The notes: generated by a model not told the origin, from the letters alone. A stretch of 64,000 bases of DNA from Streptomyces roseifaciens (GCF_001445655.1 NZ_LNBE01000004.1:1488001-1552000), one strand, 5' to 3'. Positions 12,879-22,915 are shown, counted from the first letter of the stretch. A program made the numbers and translations.

Positions 12879-13999
12879 ACGCGCTCGACCCTGCCTTCCG
12901 AGACCGCGTACCGGGCCCCGGTGAGGACCTCCGGAACGTCGTCGTCCACCGCGGCGGTCACCAGGACCTGCTCGCCGTGGGCCACCAGCTCCGCCAGCCG
13001 CTCGCGGCGCCGGGCGTCCAGCTCCGCGAAGACGTCGTCCAGGACGAGCACCGGCTCGTTGCCCTCGGAGCGCAGCAGCTCGTACGAGGCCAGGCGCAGC
13101 GCCAGCGCGTACGACCAGGACTCGCCGTGGCTCGCGTACCCCTTGGCGGGCAGCCGGCCGAGCTTGAGGAGGAGGTCGTCCCGGTGCGGGCCGACCAGCG
13201 TCACGCCGCGCTCGATCTCCTGCTTGCGGGCTTCGGCGAGCGCCGCCAGCAGCGCCTCGTAGAGCTCCTCGCGGCTGCGCGCGCCCTCGATCGCGGCCGG
13301 CCCGCGGTACTCGAAGGACACCGGGCCGCCGCCGGGGGCCAGCTGCTCGTAGGCCTTGTCGGCCAGCGGCCGCAGCTCGTCGATCAGGTCGAGGCGCCGG
13401 GCCAGCAGCTCGGCGCCGGCGCGGGCCAGGTGCTGGTCCCAGATGTCGAGCGTGGACAGGTCGAGGCCGCGGCCGCCGTGGCGGCGGGCCATCGCCGCGC
13501 TCTTGAGGAGGGTGTTGCGCTGCTTGAGGACCCGCTCGTAGTCGGAGCGGACGCCCGCCATGCGCGGGGAGCGCGCGGTGATCAGCTCGTCCAGGAAGCG
13601 GCGGCGCTCGCCGGGGTCCCCCTTGATCAGGGCCAGGTCCTCCGGGGCGAACAGCACCGTCCGCACGATGCCGAGCACGTCACGCGGCCTGACCTGGGAG
13701 GACCGGTTGATCCGGGCGCGGTTGGCCTTGCCGGGGTTGAGCTCCAGCTCTATCAGCTGCTGCCGCTCGCCCTGGACGACGGCGGCGCGCACGACGGCGC
13801 GGTCGGCGCCCATCCGGACCAGGGGGGCGTCCGAGGAGACCCGGTGGCTGCCGAGGGTGGCCAGATAGCCGATCGCCTCGACGAGATTGGTCTTGCCCTG
13901 GCCGTTGGGTCCCACGAACGCCGTGACGCCCGGGTCGAGCGGGACCTCGACCCGGGCGTACGAGCGGAAGTCGGCCAGCGACAGATGCGAGACATGCAT
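12875..13999 (-). CDS. recF: DNA replication and repair ATPase RecF
   Basis: 374 residues, family-typical. Walker A is [13 protein letters not shown] near residue 30, the ABC-like signature appears in the [16 protein letters not shown] region, and Walker B is [12 protein letters not shown]. RecF binds DNA and ATP and works with RecO/RecR to load RecA at gaps. ATG 13999 is used. The gene lies between gnd and dciA on the dnaN strand. Confidence 0.97.
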   Translation of the reverse strand: MHVSHLSLADFRSYARVEVPLDPGVTAFVGPNGQGKTNLVEAIGYLATLGSHRVSSDAPLVRMGADRAVVRAAVVQGERQQLIELELNPGKANRARINRSSQVRPRDVLGIVRTVLFAPEDLALIKGDPGERRRFLDELITARSPRMAGVRSDYERVLKQRNTLLKSAAMARRHGGRGLDLSTLDIWDQHLARAGAELLARRLDLIDELRPLADKAYEQLAPGGGPVSFEYRGPAAIEGARSREELYEALLAALAEARKQEIERGVTLVGPHRDDLLLKLGRLPAKGYASHGESWSYALALRLASYELLRSEGNEPVLVLDDVFAELDARRRERLAELVAHGEQVLVTAAVDDDVPEVLTGARYAVSEGRVERV

Positions 14000-14083
14000 G
14001 GTGCGCCGACCTCTTCCGCTGTGTACTGCTCGTCCTGCTGGTGATGCTGTTACTGCTGTGGTGCTCGGTACTGCTTGTCCCGG

Positions 14084-14959
14084 CTACTTGCTCTCGACCG
14101 CGTGGCCACCGAACTGGTTGCGCAGCGCGGCGATCATCTTCATCTGCGGGGAGTCGTCCTGGCGGGACGCGAAGCGGGCGAAAAGCGACGCGGTGATCGC
14201 GGGCAGCGGCACGGCGTTGTCGATCGCGGCCTCGACCGTCCAGCGGCCCTCGCCGGAGTCGGCGGCGAAGCCGCGCAGCTTGTCGAGGTGCTCGTCCTGG
14301 TCGAGGGCGTTGACCGCCAGGTCCAGCAGCCAGGAACGGATGACCGTGCCCTCCTGCCAGCTGCGGAAGACCTCGCGCACGTCGGTGACGGAGTCGACCT
14401 TCTCCAGCAGCTCCCAGCCCTCGGCGTAGGCCTGCATCATGGCGTACTCGATGCCGTTGTGGACCATCTTCGCGAAGTGGCCGGCGCCGACCTTGCCCGC
14501 GTGCACGGAGCCGAAGTCGCCCTCGGGCTTGAGCGCGTCGAAGACCGGCTGGACGCGGGCGACGTTCGCCGCGTCGCCGCCGTACATCAGGGCGTAGCCG
14601 TTCTCCAGGCCCCAGACGCCGCCGGAGACGCCGCAGTCGACGAAGCCGATGCCCTTGGCGCCCAGCTCCTCGGCGTGCTTCTCGTCGTCCGTCCAGCGGG
14701 AGTTGCCGCCGTCGACGACGACGTCGCCCGGGGAGAGCAGCTCGCCGAGCTCGTCGATGGTGGCCTGCGTCGGCCCGCCGGCCGGGACCATGACCCATAC
14801 GACGCGCGGCCCCTGGAGGGAGTCCACCAGCTCCTTGAGGCTGCTGACATCCGCGAGGTCCGGGTTGCGGTCGTATCCGATGACGGTGTGGCCTGCGCGG
14901 CGGATGCGCTCGCGCATGTTGCCGCCCATCTTGCCGAGACCGACGAGACCGAGCTCCAT
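14084..14959 (-). CDS. gnd: 6-phosphogluconate dehydrogenase, decarboxylating (short form)
   Basis: 291 residues, the short (YqeC/GntZ-type) class. The N-terminal Rossmann motif is GLGKMGGNMRERI, followed by the substrate region VDCGVSGGVWGLENGYALM and the catalytic Lys segment GAGHFAKMVHNGIEY. It oxidises 6-phosphogluconate to ribulose 5-phosphate and CO2 in the pentose phosphate pathway. Its place between dnaN and recF is a conserved Streptomyces feature without an obvious functional link to replication. Confidence 0.93.
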   Translation of the reverse strand: MELGLVGLGKMGGNMRERIRRAGHTVIGYDRNPDLADVSSLKELVDSLQGPRVVWVMVPAGGPTQATIDELGELLSPGDVVVDGGNSRWTDDEKHAEELGAKGIGFVDCGVSGGVWGLENGYALMYGGDAANVARVQPVFDALKPEGDFGSVHAGKVGAGHFAKMVHNGIEYAMMQAYAEGWELLEKVDSVTDVREVFRSWQEGTVIRSWLLDLAVNALDQDEHLDKLRGFAADSGEGRWTVEAAIDNAVPLPAITASLFARFASRQDDSPQMKMIAALRNQFGGHAVESK

Positions 14960-15034
14960 GGGTGATCCTCTATGCCTTGAGTGGGTTCGTACCTGGGTCC
15001 GAGCCTACGCCGGGGAGGCGCTGCACACCTGTGG

Positions 15035-15067
15035 GGCGGGGGCGCTCAAAGGGTGAGTGCCCCCGCC
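15035..15067 (-). terminator. Hairpin between dnaN and gnd
   Basis: GGCGGGGGCGCTCA (15035-15048) pairs with TGAGTGCCCCCGCC (15054-15067) with one G-U pair. There is no T-run, so it may be an attenuating or RNA-stabilising hairpin rather than a full terminator. Confidence 0.55.
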
Positions 15068-15090
15068 GGGGCCGGTCCCGTCGGAGGGCG

Positions 15091-16221
15091 TCAGCCCGAG
15101 AGCCGCACCGGCATGATCAGGTACTTGTACGCGTCGTCCGCCTCGGCGTCGAGCGCGGGCTTGCCGCTCAGCAGCGCCGGCTTCGTCGACGTCGTGAAGG
15201 ACAGCTGGGCGACCGGGGAGTCGATCGCCGACAGACCCTCCAGCAGGAAGCCGGGGTTGAACGCGATCGAGATGTCGTCACCGTCGAGCGCGGCGTCGAC
15301 CCGCTCCACAGCCTGTGCATCGTCGCTGGAGCCGGCCTCCAGGATCAGCACGCCCTGCTCGAAGCTCAGCCGCACCGGGGTGTTGCGCTCGGCGACCAGC
15401 GCGACGCGCTTGACGGCCTCGACGAACGGGGCGGTCTCGATCACGGCGACGGAGTTGAACTCGGTCGGGAAGAGCGTGCGGTACTTCGGCAGGTCGCCCT
15501 CGAGCAGGCGCGTGGTGGTGCGGCGGCCGGCGCCCTCGAAGCCGATCAGGCCCTCGCCCTTGCCGGAGCCGGCCAGGGCGATCGAGACGGAGTCGCCGCC
15601 GCTGAGGGACTTGGCGGTGTCCAGCAGGGTCTTGGCGGGCACCAGGGCGACGGCGGAGATGTCCGGCGTCTCGGGCTTCCACATGAACTCGCGGACCGCG
15701 AAGCGGTAGCGGTCGGTGGAGGCCAGGGTGACGGTGTCGCCCTCGATCTCGACGCGGACACCGGTGAGCACCGGCAGGGTGTCGTCACGGCCGGCGGCGA
15801 TGGCGACCTGGGCGGCAGCGGCGGCGAAGACCTCGGCCGGGACGGTGCCCGTGGCCGTGGGCATCTGGGGCAGGGCCGGGTACTCCTCCACAGGCAGGGT
15901 GTGGAGTGTGAATCGCGAGGAGCCGCAGACCACGGTGACGCGCACGCCGTCGGTGGAGATTTCCACAGGCCTGTTGGGAAGCGCGCGGCAGATGTCGGCG
16001 AGGAGGCGGCCGGAGACGAGGACGGTGCCGTCCTCCTCCACATCGGCGTCGACCGAGACGCGGGCCGAGACCTCGTAGTCGAAGCCGGAGAGGCTGAGGG
16101 AGCCCTCCTCGGCCTTCAGGAGAAGGCCCGCGAGGACGGGCACCGGCGGACGGGCCGGGAGGCTGCGGGCCGCCCAGGCCACTGCCTCCGCGAGTACATC
16201 GCGCTCCACCCGGATCTTCAC
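15091..16221 (-). CDS. dnaN: DNA polymerase III beta subunit (sliding clamp)
   Basis: 376 residues from GTG 16221, with AGGAGG 9 bases upstream. The three-repeat clamp fold begins with MKIRVERDVLAEAVAWAAR and ends with YKYLIMPVRLSG, a standard clamp terminus. The homodimeric ring tethers polymerase III and other partners to DNA. An open extension upstream runs into oriC and is discarded. It reads leftward away from oriC and heads the dnaN-gnd-recF-dciA group. Confidence 0.97.
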   Translation of the reverse strand: MKIRVERDVLAEAVAWAARSLPARPPVPVLAGLLLKAEEGSLSLSGFDYEVSARVSVDADVEEDGTVLVSGRLLADICRALPNRPVEISTDGVRVTVVCGSSRFTLHTLPVEEYPALPQMPTATGTVPAEVFAAAAAQVAIAAGRDDTLPVLTGVRVEIEGDTVTLASTDRYRFAVREFMWKPETPDISAVALVPAKTLLDTAKSLSGGDSVSIALAGSGKGEGLIGFEGAGRRTTTRLLEGDLPKYRTLFPTEFNSVAVIETAPFVEAVKRVALVAERNTPVRLSFEQGVLILEAGSSDDAQAVERVDAALDGDDISIAFNPGFLLEGLSAIDSPVAQLSFTTSTKPALLSGKPALDAEADDAYKYLIMPVRLSG

Positions 16222-17046
16222 CGGAAACCGCCTCCTGCTTGTTGCTGGCTCGCCCTGCTGGCGTCTTCGTCGGCTGCTTGCCGGAGACCAGTCTGACGCA
16301 CACCGCTGACAGCTGGTGCGTCTCGGGGTCAAGTCGGGTCGGAGGGCGTGGCGCGGTCCGCAGCCGAGTTGTGCACAGGACCCACTTCGAAACGAGTTCC
16401 CCGCTTGATCTCTGTGGTCGTAGTAGTAGGGCCTGTGGAAACGGTGGACAACCGTCTTTGCCCAGGTCAACGCCAGTTTTTTGTCCACCGGGCCTGTGGG
16501 TGGGGGCGGTGGATAAGCGGGGTGTTCTGTGGACCGCGGAAAGTTCTGCACAACCGGTGCACAGGCAGGGCGCACTTCTCCCCAGGCCTGTCCCCAGGTT
16601 TACCCAGGTTCCCCACAGCCCAATCCGGCACCTTGGTGTGACGCCTTTCACTCGGTGCGGTGACCTCGGGCGTTTCGTTGCCGAACAGTGGACAGGGGTG
16701 TGGAAAGGCTGTGTACAACATCCACTCGCCTGTGGGTCGCCGGTGGACAACCGTCATGCCGCCTTGTGGGTGAATCCGTCGTCCACAGGCTGTGGAATCC
16801 CGTCGGCCACAAATCCACACGCCGCTGACCTCGCCTGATGGGCTATCAACAGCCTCCTCTGTGGACAGCATCTGGACAACTTCGCAGTCCCCAGCGTGTG
16901 GACAGCCGGTCGGCAAGGAATCTGTGGAGAACCCCGGGTACGGCGCGCGTAATCGAACAGAGCCGTCCACGGCTGTGGACGCCCGGCGCCTCCCGGACGC
17001 TCCCAAGAGGCTCCCAAGAGGCCCCCGGGACGCCCCCGGGACCGCG
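16222..17046. other. oriC: Chromosomal replication origin oriC
   Basis: About 0.8 kb of non-coding DNA between dnaN and dnaA, densely filled with 9-bp DnaA boxes close to TTGTCCACA (or TGTGGACAA). Those seen start at 16434, 16443, 16481, 16529, 16687, 16699, 16742, 16780, 16791, 16860, 16871, 16897, 16923, 16963 and 16974. Both orientations occur. The count and the two clusters (16434-16537 and 16687-16982) match known Streptomyces origins with 17-19 boxes. A short T-run (TTTTTT at 16477-16482) is one of few AT-rich spots. Direct repeats AGGCTCCCAAG lie near 17007-17028. Confidence 0.95.
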
Positions 17047-17081
17047 AAAAGGGCGCTCCGGGAAGCGTCCCGAAGCGCCCT
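17047..17081 (-). terminator. Intrinsic terminator of dnaA
   Basis: AGGGCGCTCCGGGA (17050-17063) pairs with TCCCGAAGCGCCCT (17068-17081) with one mismatch, followed on the minus strand by TTTTCGCGG. It is 23 bp after the dnaA stop and shields oriC from dnaA transcription. Confidence 0.8.
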
Positions 17082-17103
17082 CAGGCGGTTCTCGCGGCTC
17101 TCG

Positions 17104-19062
17104 TCAGCCGTTCTTGATGCGGTTCGTCAGCTCGGTCACCTGGTTGTAGATGGAGCGCCGCTCGGCCATCAGCGCACGGATCTTGCGGTCCGCGTGCATC
17201 ACCGTCGTGTGGTCGCGGCCGCCGAACTGTGCACCGATCTTCGGCAGCGACAGGTCCGTGAGCTCGCGGCAGAGGTACATCGCGATCTGGCGCGCCGTCA
17301 CCAGCACGCGGCTGCGCGAGGCCCCGCACAGGTCCTCGACGGTGTGCCCGAAGTAGTCCGCCGTGGCCGCCATGATGGCCGGCGCCGTGATCTCCGGCGA
17401 GGCGTCCTCGCCGCCCGGGATCAGGTCCTTGAGGACGATCTCGGTCAGGCCCAGGTCGACCGGCTGGCGGTTCAGGCTCGCGAAGGCCGTCACCCGGATC
17501 AGCGCGCCCTCCAGCTCGCGGATGTTGCGCGAGATGCGGGAGGCGATGAACTCCAGGACCTCCGGCGGGGCGTTGAGCTGCTCCTGCACCGCCTTCTTGC
17601 GCAGGATCGCGATCCGGGTCTCCAGCTCCGGCGGCTGGACGTCCGTGATCAGGCCCCACTCGAAGCGGTTGCGCAGCCGGTCCTCCAGGGTCACCAGCTG
17701 CTTGGGCGGCCGGTCCGAGGAGAGCACGATCTGCTTGTTGGCGTTGTGGAGCGTGTTGAAGGTGTGGAAGAACTCCTCCTGCGTCGACTCCTTGCTCGCC
17801 AGGAACTGGATGTCGTCGACCAGCAGGATGTCCATGTCGCGGTAGCGCTTGCGGAACGCGTCCGCCTTGCCGTCGCGGATGGAGTTGATGAACTCGTTGG
17901 TGAACTCCTCGGAGCTCACGTAGCGCACGCGCGTGCCCGGGTAGAGGCTGCGCGCGTAGTGCCCGATGGCGTGCAGCAGGTGGGTCTTCCCCAGGCCCGA
18001 CTCGCCGTAGATGAAGAGGGGGTTGTACGCCTTCGCCGGCGCCTCGGCCACCGCGACCGCGGCGGCGTGCGCGAAGCGGTTGGACGCCCCGATGACGAAG
18101 GTGTCGAAGAGGTACTTGGGGTTCAGCCGGGCGGTCGGCTCGCCGGGGCCGGGCGCCGGCGCGGGCTTGGCCGCGAGCGGGCCGGGGGCGCCGCCGGATA
18201 CGGGCCGCTCGCCGCGCTCGCCGCCGCGCGGGTGGCTCTCGGGCAGATCGCGGCGCTGCTGCTCGTACGGCATGCGCTCGGGCGGCTGCGACCGGTAGTC
18301 GGACCCCTGGTCGTACGCGCCCTGCTGGTCGTACGAGCCGGGCTGGTCGTACGGCTGCTGCTCGTAGGAGCCGGCGGAGTGCTGCGAGGCGTACGGATCG
18401 CGTTCGCCCTCGGCGAAGCCGCCGAGGCGCTGCTGCTGCCAGCTGTAGTCGTTCCTGTCGCCTCGGTCACGGTCGCCGCGCTCCCCGCGGTCGCCCGGAG
18501 GCGCCACCGGGGGCCCGGAGGGGGCCGAGTGGCGCGGCCAGGCGCCGGGCTCGGGGCGCTGCTGCTGGTAGTCCGGGTAGGCGGGGCGCACGGACGGCAG
18601 GTCGTCGGAGGGCGCCTGGCGGCCGTAGCTCTCGCGGCCTTCGTAGGCGCCGCCGTCGTAGCCCTCGTAGCCGTCACGGCTCTCGTAGGCGTCGCGGCCC
18701 TGGCCGCCGCCGCGGCCCGCGGGCTCCTCGTAGCGGGGCGGCTGCGGGGCCTGGGGGCGCTCGGCCGGAGGCTCGCCCGCGGAGTCGTCGACGGTGATCG
18801 CGATCCGGATGGGGCGGCCGCACTCGCGGCTGAGCGTCTCGCTGACGATCGGGGCCAGCCGGCCCTCCAGCACGCCCTTGGCGAATTCGTTGGGCACGGC
18901 CAGCAGGGCGGTGTCCGCGACGAGGGCCAGCGGCTGGCACCGCTTGATCCAGTGCTCGTCCTTGGACTCGACGCCCTGGCCGCGCTTGTCCCGGCCCTCT
19001 CCCAGGAGCTGGTCGAGCACGCGCGGCCACACTGCGGCAAGATCGGCAGGCAGGTCAGCCAC
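17104..19062 (-). CDS. dnaA: Chromosomal replication initiator protein DnaA
   Basis: 652 residues from GTG 19062 ([13 protein letters not shown]), with GAGAGAG about 8 bases upstream; another GTG seven codons earlier is possible. Domain I is the first 90 residues. Domain II is a very long Gly/Tyr/Gln/Arg-rich linker (about 100-320), typical of Streptomyces DnaA. Domain III has Walker [12 protein letters not shown] and Walker [10 protein letters not shown]. Domain IV has the box-binding motif [15 protein letters not shown]. It opens oriC by binding the adjacent boxes, and probably represses its own promoter through a box at 19187. Confidence 0.97.
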   Translation of the reverse strand: MADLPADLAAVWPRVLDQLLGEGRDKRGQGVESKDEHWIKRCQPLALVADTALLAVPNEFAKGVLEGRLAPIVSETLSRECGRPIRIAITVDDSAGEPPAERPQAPQPPRYEEPAGRGGGQGRDAYESRDGYEGYDGGAYEGRESYGRQAPSDDLPSVRPAYPDYQQQRPEPGAWPRHSAPSGPPVAPPGDRGERGDRDRGDRNDYSWQQQRLGGFAEGERDPYASQHSAGSYEQQPYDQPGSYDQQGAYDQGSDYRSQPPERMPYEQQRRDLPESHPRGGERGERPVSGGAPGPLAAKPAPAPGPGEPTARLNPKYLFDTFVIGASNRFAHAAAVAVAEAPAKAYNPLFIYGESGLGKTHLLHAIGHYARSLYPGTRVRYVSSEEFTNEFINSIRDGKADAFRKRYRDMDILLVDDIQFLASKESTQEEFFHTFNTLHNANKQIVLSSDRPPKQLVTLEDRLRNRFEWGLITDVQPPELETRIAILRKKAVQEQLNAPPEVLEFIASRISRNIRELEGALIRVTAFASLNRQPVDLGLTEIVLKDLIPGGEDASPEITAPAIMAATADYFGHTVEDLCGASRSRVLVTARQIAMYLCRELTDLSLPKIGAQFGGRDHTTVMHADRKIRALMAERRSIYNQVTELTNRIKNG

Positions 19063-19152
19063 AGGGCACGCTCTCTCAGTCACTGGGGGCGCCCCGCGAG
19101 TCCCACGAATGTGTGGTTCTCGGGACGGGCGGGAAGGATTCGGAGTTCAGCC

Positions 19153-19195
19153 ACGGTAGTCAGGCCGCGGTGCGTGGTTCAAGTCGTTGTCCACA
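19153..19195 (-). promoter_or_regulatory. dnaA promoter with abutting DnaA box
   Basis: On the minus strand TTGAAC (19177-19182) and TACCGT (19153-19158) are separated by 18 bp, giving a start near 19146 and a leader of about 85 nt. A perfect DnaA box TTGTCCACA lies at 19187-19195, 4 bp upstream of the -35. This suits DnaA autoregulation as known in Streptomyces; the promoter call is by inspection only. Confidence 0.6.
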
Positions 19196-19281
19196 GGGTG
19201 TGTACAAATGTGCCATGGGGCGGGGCGTGTCGTCCCACCGGCCCGCGGCGGGCTACGGTGTATCCCTGGTGCGCTGCCGGT

Positions 19282-19311
19282 TTGACCGAATGGCGTAGCC
19301 GCGCGTACCGT
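19282..19311 (+). promoter_or_regulatory. Candidate rpmH promoter
   Basis: TTGACC (19282-19287) and TACCGT (19306-19311) with an 18-bp spacer point rightward. This would give a leader of about 165 nt before rpmH. It is the mirror image of the dnaA promoter in the 421-bp divergent region 19063-19484, which otherwise shows no gene. Confidence 0.5.
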
Positions 19312-19484
19312 GACCAGGTCGAGTTGTCGATGGCTGCTGCCGCCTGCCTCCGATGGGCAAAGGTCGTGTCGAGTATCTGATGCGGTCATGAAGCGGTGCA
19401 CTCGGGCGTTGCGAGCTTCTCGTGGGCGCACGGTGACAGCCAGGCGATGTCCCGCCACCACCGATTCATTTCTGGAGCCCCCGA

Positions 19485-19622
19485 GTGAGCAAGCGCACCT
19501 TCCAGCCGAACAACCGCCGCCGCGCGAAGACCCACGGCTTCCGCCTGCGCATGCGCACCCGTGCCGGCCGCGCGATTCTCGCGTCCCGCCGTGGCAAGGG
19601 TCGCGCCCGTCTGTCGGCCTGA
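19485..19622 (+). CDS. rpmH: 50S ribosomal protein bL34
   Basis: 45 residues from GTG 19485: [20 protein letters not shown], continuing to [11 protein letters not shown], the full-length bL34 of actinobacteria. Extremely basic, it binds 23S rRNA. GGAG lies 8-11 bases upstream. First gene of the rightward rpmH-rnpA-yidD-yidC-jag group. Confidence 0.97.
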   Translation: MSKRTFQPNNRRRAKTHGFRLRMRTRAGRAILASRRGKGRARLSA

Positions 19623-19647
19623 GCAGCCTGACCAATAGGTCCATGCC

Positions 19648-20082
19648 GTGCTGCCTACCGACAATCGGCTGAGGCGGCGCGAGGACTTTGCGACCGCGGT
19701 GCGCCGAGGACGCAGGGCCGGGCGCCCGCTCCTCGTCGTCCACCTCCGTAGCGGTACAACGGACCCGCACACACCTGGGGAGAATGCTCCCCCGGTGCGT
19801 GCGGGTTTCGTCGTCAGCAAGGCCGTCGGCGTCGCCGTTGTCCGCAATCTGGTGAAGCGCAGGCTTCGCCACCTGATGCGTGACCGGCTCGATCAGCTGC
19901 CCGCCGGTAGCCTGGTGGTGGTACGGGCCCTGCCCGGCTCGGGCGAGGCGGACCACGATGAGCTGGCCCGTGATCTTGACACCGCACTGCAGCGGCTGTT
20001 GGGAGGGGCGCCGCGCCGTTCCGATCCCCCCGAGGGCACCCCTCGGGACCTTGGCCGAAGCCAGGGAGGGAGCGCACGGTGA
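19648..20082 (+). CDS. rnpA: Ribonuclease P protein component
   Basis: 144 residues from GTG 19648 ([14 protein letters not shown]). The RNase P protein signature is [16 protein letters not shown]. It assists the RNA subunit in 5' maturation of tRNA. The C-terminal 20 residues are extra and variable. Its last codons overlap the yidD start by 4 bp (GTGA). Confidence 0.95.
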   Translation: MLPTDNRLRRREDFATAVRRGRRAGRPLLVVHLRSGTTDPHTPGENAPPVRAGFVVSKAVGVAVVRNLVKRRLRHLMRDRLDQLPAGSLVVVRALPGSGEADHDELARDLDTALQRLLGGAPRRSDPPEGTPRDLGRSQGGSAR

Positions 20083-20396
20083 AGTATCCGCTGCTGTGGT
20101 TGATCAAGCTCTATCAGTGGACCATCAGCCCACTCCTGGGCCCGGTCTGCAAGTACTACCCGTCGTGCTCGCACTATGGCTACACCGCCATTGACGTGCA
20201 CGGCGCGGTCAAAGGAACGGCGCTCACGGCCTGGCGCATCCTGCGCTGCAATCCGTGGTCGCTCGGTGGCGTCGACCACGTACCTCCCCGGAAGCGTCCG
20301 GTCTGGCACCAGCGGCTGAGGAGCCGACTGGGCGGGAACCCCACCCCGGGGCCTGCCGCACAGCCCGAGACTCAGCCCAACGCCCAAGGAGCCTGA
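20079..20396 (+). CDS. yidD: Membrane protein insertion efficiency factor YidD
   Basis: 105 residues. The family core [20 protein letters not shown] with [11 protein letters not shown] and the Cys pair is clear, followed by [15 protein letters not shown]. YidD is a small peripheral membrane protein helping YidC-dependent insertion. The GTG start overlaps rnpA, and yidC starts 3 bp after the stop. Confidence 0.95.
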   Translation: MKYPLLWLIKLYQWTISPLLGPVCKYYPSCSHYGYTAIDVHGAVKGTALTAWRILRCNPWSLGGVDHVPPRKRPVWHQRLRSRLGGNPTPGPAAQPETQPNAQGA

Positions 20397-20399
20397 TTC

Positions 20400-21512
20400 G
20401 TGGACACGATCCTCGGTCCTCTCTATTACGCAGTTTCCTGGATCATCGTCCAGTTCCACTCGCTGTACAGCCTTGTCTTCGACGAGAACAGCGGCTGGGC
20501 GTGGGGTCTGTCCATCGTCTCCCTGGTGGTCCTGATCCGTATCTGCCTGATCCCGCTCTTCGTGAAGCAGATCAAGGCCACGCGGAACATGCAGGCGCTC
20601 CAGCCGAAGATGAAGGCGATCCAGGAGCGCTACAAGAGCGACAAGCAGCGCCAGTCCGAAGAGATGATGAAGCTCTACAAGGAGACGGGCACCAACCCTC
20701 TCTCGAGCTGCCTTCCGATCCTGGCCCAGTCGCCCTTCTTCATCTCGCTGTACCAGGTCCTGAACCACATCGCGCAGGGCAAGACGGTCGGTGTCATCAA
20801 CCAGGAGCTGCTGGCCAGCGCCCGTGAGGCACACATCTTCGGTGCCCCGCTCTCGGTGACCTTCCTGTCCTCCGCGGAGAAGGTCGAGTCCTTCGGCGCC
20901 ACGCTGCTGGACGTCCGCGTCGTCACGGTCGTCATGATCGTCCTGATGTCGCTGTCGCAGTTCTACACGCAGCGCCAGCTGATGACGAAGAACGTCGACC
21001 TCTCGGTGAAGACGCCGTTCATGCAGCAGCAGAAGATGCTGATGTACGTCTTCCCGATCATCTTCGCCGTCCTCGGCATCAACTTCCCCGTCGGTGTCCT
21101 CGTCTACTGGCTGACCACCAACGTGTGGACCATGGGTCAGCAGATGTTCATCATCCGCCGTAACCCGACTCCGGGCAGCGTCGCCTTCAAGCAGCGCCAG
21201 GAGCGCCTGCGGGCCAAGGGCAAGCTCAAGGAGGACCCGGCCGAGGTCGAGGCCAAGAAGGCCGTCGAGGCCGCGCGCGCCAACCGCCAGCAGCCCAAGC
21301 GCCAGACCAAGGCCAAGCGCCAGGTCGCCGGGACCACCGCCACGGCGGACTCCACCGAGCAGAAGCCCTCGCTGGAGAAGAAGCAGGGCACGGACACCGA
21401 GGAAGCAGCCAAGGACGTCAAGGGCGGAAAGCCCGGGCAGGCCGGCGGCGGATCCAAGTCCGGGCAGCGCAAGAGCGGCCCGCAGCGGCCCAAGCACCCC
21501 TCCAAGAAGTAA
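20400..21512 (+). CDS. yidC: Membrane protein insertase YidC
   Basis: 370 residues, the short Oxa1-type form without the large periplasmic domain. Membrane segments include [37 protein letters not shown], an insertion-groove segment [20 protein letters not shown] and two near the C-terminus (about 180-250). The last 110 residues are a Lys/Gln-rich cytoplasmic tail expected to contact ribosomes. GTG 20400. Its stop overlaps an ATG that precedes the jag gene. Confidence 0.96.
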   Translation: MDTILGPLYYAVSWIIVQFHSLYSLVFDENSGWAWGLSIVSLVVLIRICLIPLFVKQIKATRNMQALQPKMKAIQERYKSDKQRQSEEMMKLYKETGTNPLSSCLPILAQSPFFISLYQVLNHIAQGKTVGVINQELLASAREAHIFGAPLSVTFLSSAEKVESFGATLLDVRVVTVVMIVLMSLSQFYTQRQLMTKNVDLSVKTPFMQQQKMLMYVFPIIFAVLGINFPVGVLVYWLTTNVWTMGQQMFIIRRNPTPGSVAFKQRQERLRAKGKLKEDPAEVEAKKAVEAARANRQQPKRQTKAKRQVAGTTATADSTEQKPSLEKKQGTDTEEAAKDVKGGKPGQAGGGSKSGQRKSGPQRPKHPSKK

Positions 21513-21526
21513 TGAAGGAGTCCACC

Positions 21527-22048
21527 GTGACGGACACGCAGCGCCAGACCAGCGGTGTCGCCGCCGAGGGCACCGACACCCTGTCCCGCCTGGAGCAGGA
21601 GGGCGAGATCGCGGCCGATTACCTCGAGGGTCTGCTGGACATCGCCGACCTCGACGGCGACATCGACATGGATGTCGAGGCCGACCGCGCCGCCGTGTCG
21701 ATCATCAGCGACTCGACCAGCCGTGACCTGCAGAAGCTGGTCGGCCGCGACGGCGAGGTGCTGGAGGCGCTCCAGGAGCTCACCCGTCTGGCCGTGAACC
21801 GGGAGACCGGCGACCGCAGCCGCCTCATGCTGGACATCGCCGGTTTCCGTGCCCGCAGGCGCGAGGAGCTGGCGAAGGTGGGCGCCCAGGCGGCCGCCGA
21901 GGCCCGCAGCACCGGTGCCGCGGTCAAGCTGGACCCGATGACGCCCTTCGAGCGCAAGGTCGTCCACGACGCCGTGGCCGCCGCGGGTCTGCGCAGCGAG
22001 TCCGAGGGCGAGGAGCCCCAGCGCTTCGTCGTCGTCCTCCCCGCCTGA
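21527..22048 (+). CDS. jag: Jag/KhpB-like R3H and KH domain RNA-binding protein
   Basis: 173 residues from GTG 21527, preceded by AAGGAG at 6 bases; an ATG at 21512 overlapping the yidC stop is less likely because its codons contain that RBS. The KH-like domain (about 30-110, with LQKLVGRDGEVLEALQELTR) and the R3H motif (PFERKVVHDAVAAAG) are present. Jag/KhpB proteins bind RNA and are linked to cell division and membrane protein insertion. Conserved partner of yidC. Confidence 0.92.
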   Translation: MTDTQRQTSGVAAEGTDTLSRLEQEGEIAADYLEGLLDIADLDGDIDMDVEADRAAVSIISDSTSRDLQKLVGRDGEVLEALQELTRLAVNRETGDRSRLMLDIAGFRARRREELAKVGAQAAAEARSTGAAVKLDPMTPFERKVVHDAVAAAGLRSESEGEEPQRFVVVLPA

Positions 22049-22100
22049 GCTGCCTGAGCGGTTCCCTCTCGGTTTCTCGATCCCACTTCTAGGTGTGTCC

Positions 22101-22126
22101 GGCCCCGTCTGCTCGCAGGCGGGGCC
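22101..22126 (+). terminator. Hairpin after jag
   Basis: GGCCCCGTCTG (22101-22111) and CAGGCGGGGCC (22116-22126) form a stem with a 4-base loop, followed by GATCCTT. It is a likely partial terminator before rsmG. Confidence 0.6.
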
Positions 22127-22144
22127 GATCCTTGTCAGCCTGAT

Positions 22145-22159
22145 ATTCAGACTCTGAAT
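22145..22159. promoter_or_regulatory. Inverted repeat upstream of rsmG
   Basis: ATTCAG and CTGAAT are separated by ACT, within an unusually AT-rich stretch for this genome. A direct repeat (CTCAGTGATTCTCAG) follows at about 22161-22175. It could be an operator or part of the rsmG promoter; no binder is known. Confidence 0.3.
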
Positions 22160-22204
22160 TCTCAGTGATTCTCAGAGAGACGTCGTACGGAAGGACGGTT
22201 TCCC

Positions 22205-22915
22205 GTGGATGAGGCAGCGGAGCTCCCCCCGGCGCCCCCGGAGGCCCGGGAGGTTTTCGGTGACCGCCTGCCGGAGGCCGTTCGGTACGCCGAGGTGCTC
22301 GCGGACGCGGGCGTGCGGCGTGGTCTCATCGGTCCCCGAGAGGTTCCGCGGCTGTGGGAGCGGCACCTGCTGAACTGCGCGGTGCTCGCCGAGGCCGTCC
22401 CGGACGGGGTCTCCGTGTGCGACGTGGGCTCGGGCGCCGGGCTGCCGGGCATCCCGCTGGCCCTGGTCCGCCCGGACCTCCAGATCACGCTGCTGGAGCC
22501 GCTGCTGCGCCGTACGACCTTCCTCCAGGAGGTCGTGGAGCTGCTGGGCCTGGACCACGTCACCGTCGTCCGTGGCCGCGCCGAGGAGATGCTCGGCAAG
22601 GTGCAGCCGGTGCACGTCGTCACTGCCCGGGCCGTGGCCCCGCTGGACCGGCTGGCGGGCTGGGGCGTGCCCCTGCTGCGGCCGTACGGCGAGATGCTCG
22701 CCCTCAAGGGCGACACCGCGGAGGAGGAGCTCAAGGGCGCCCGTGCGGCGCTCAGCAAGCTCGGCGTCGTGCGGACCTCGGTGCTCCAGGTCGGTCAGGG
22801 CGTGGTGGACCCGCCGTCCACCGTGGTCCGGGTCGAGGTGGGGGAGAGCCCGGGCGGTGTGCGCTTCGCCGCCAAGCGGGCCAAGGCGGCGGGGCGGTCG
22901 CGCCGCCGGCGCTGA
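22205..22915 (+). CDS. rsmG: 16S rRNA (guanine527-N7)-methyltransferase RsmG (GidB)
   Basis: 236 residues from GTG 22205. The SAM-binding motif VCDVGSGAGLPGIPLAL and the following LLEPLLRRTTFLQEVVELLG are diagnostic. It methylates G527 of 16S rRNA; in Streptomyces loss of this enzyme gives low-level streptomycin resistance and can raise antibiotic output. Its basic C-terminus (AAGRSRRRR) is typical. It lies upstream of parAB. Confidence 0.95.
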   Translation: MDEAAELPPAPPEAREVFGDRLPEAVRYAEVLADAGVRRGLIGPREVPRLWERHLLNCAVLAEAVPDGVSVCDVGSGAGLPGIPLALVRPDLQITLLEPLLRRTTFLQEVVELLGLDHVTVVRGRAEEMLGKVQPVHVVTARAVAPLDRLAGWGVPLLRPYGEMLALKGDTAEEELKGARAALSKLGVVRTSVLQVGQGVVDPPSTVVRVEVGESPGGVRFAAKRAKAAGRSRRRR

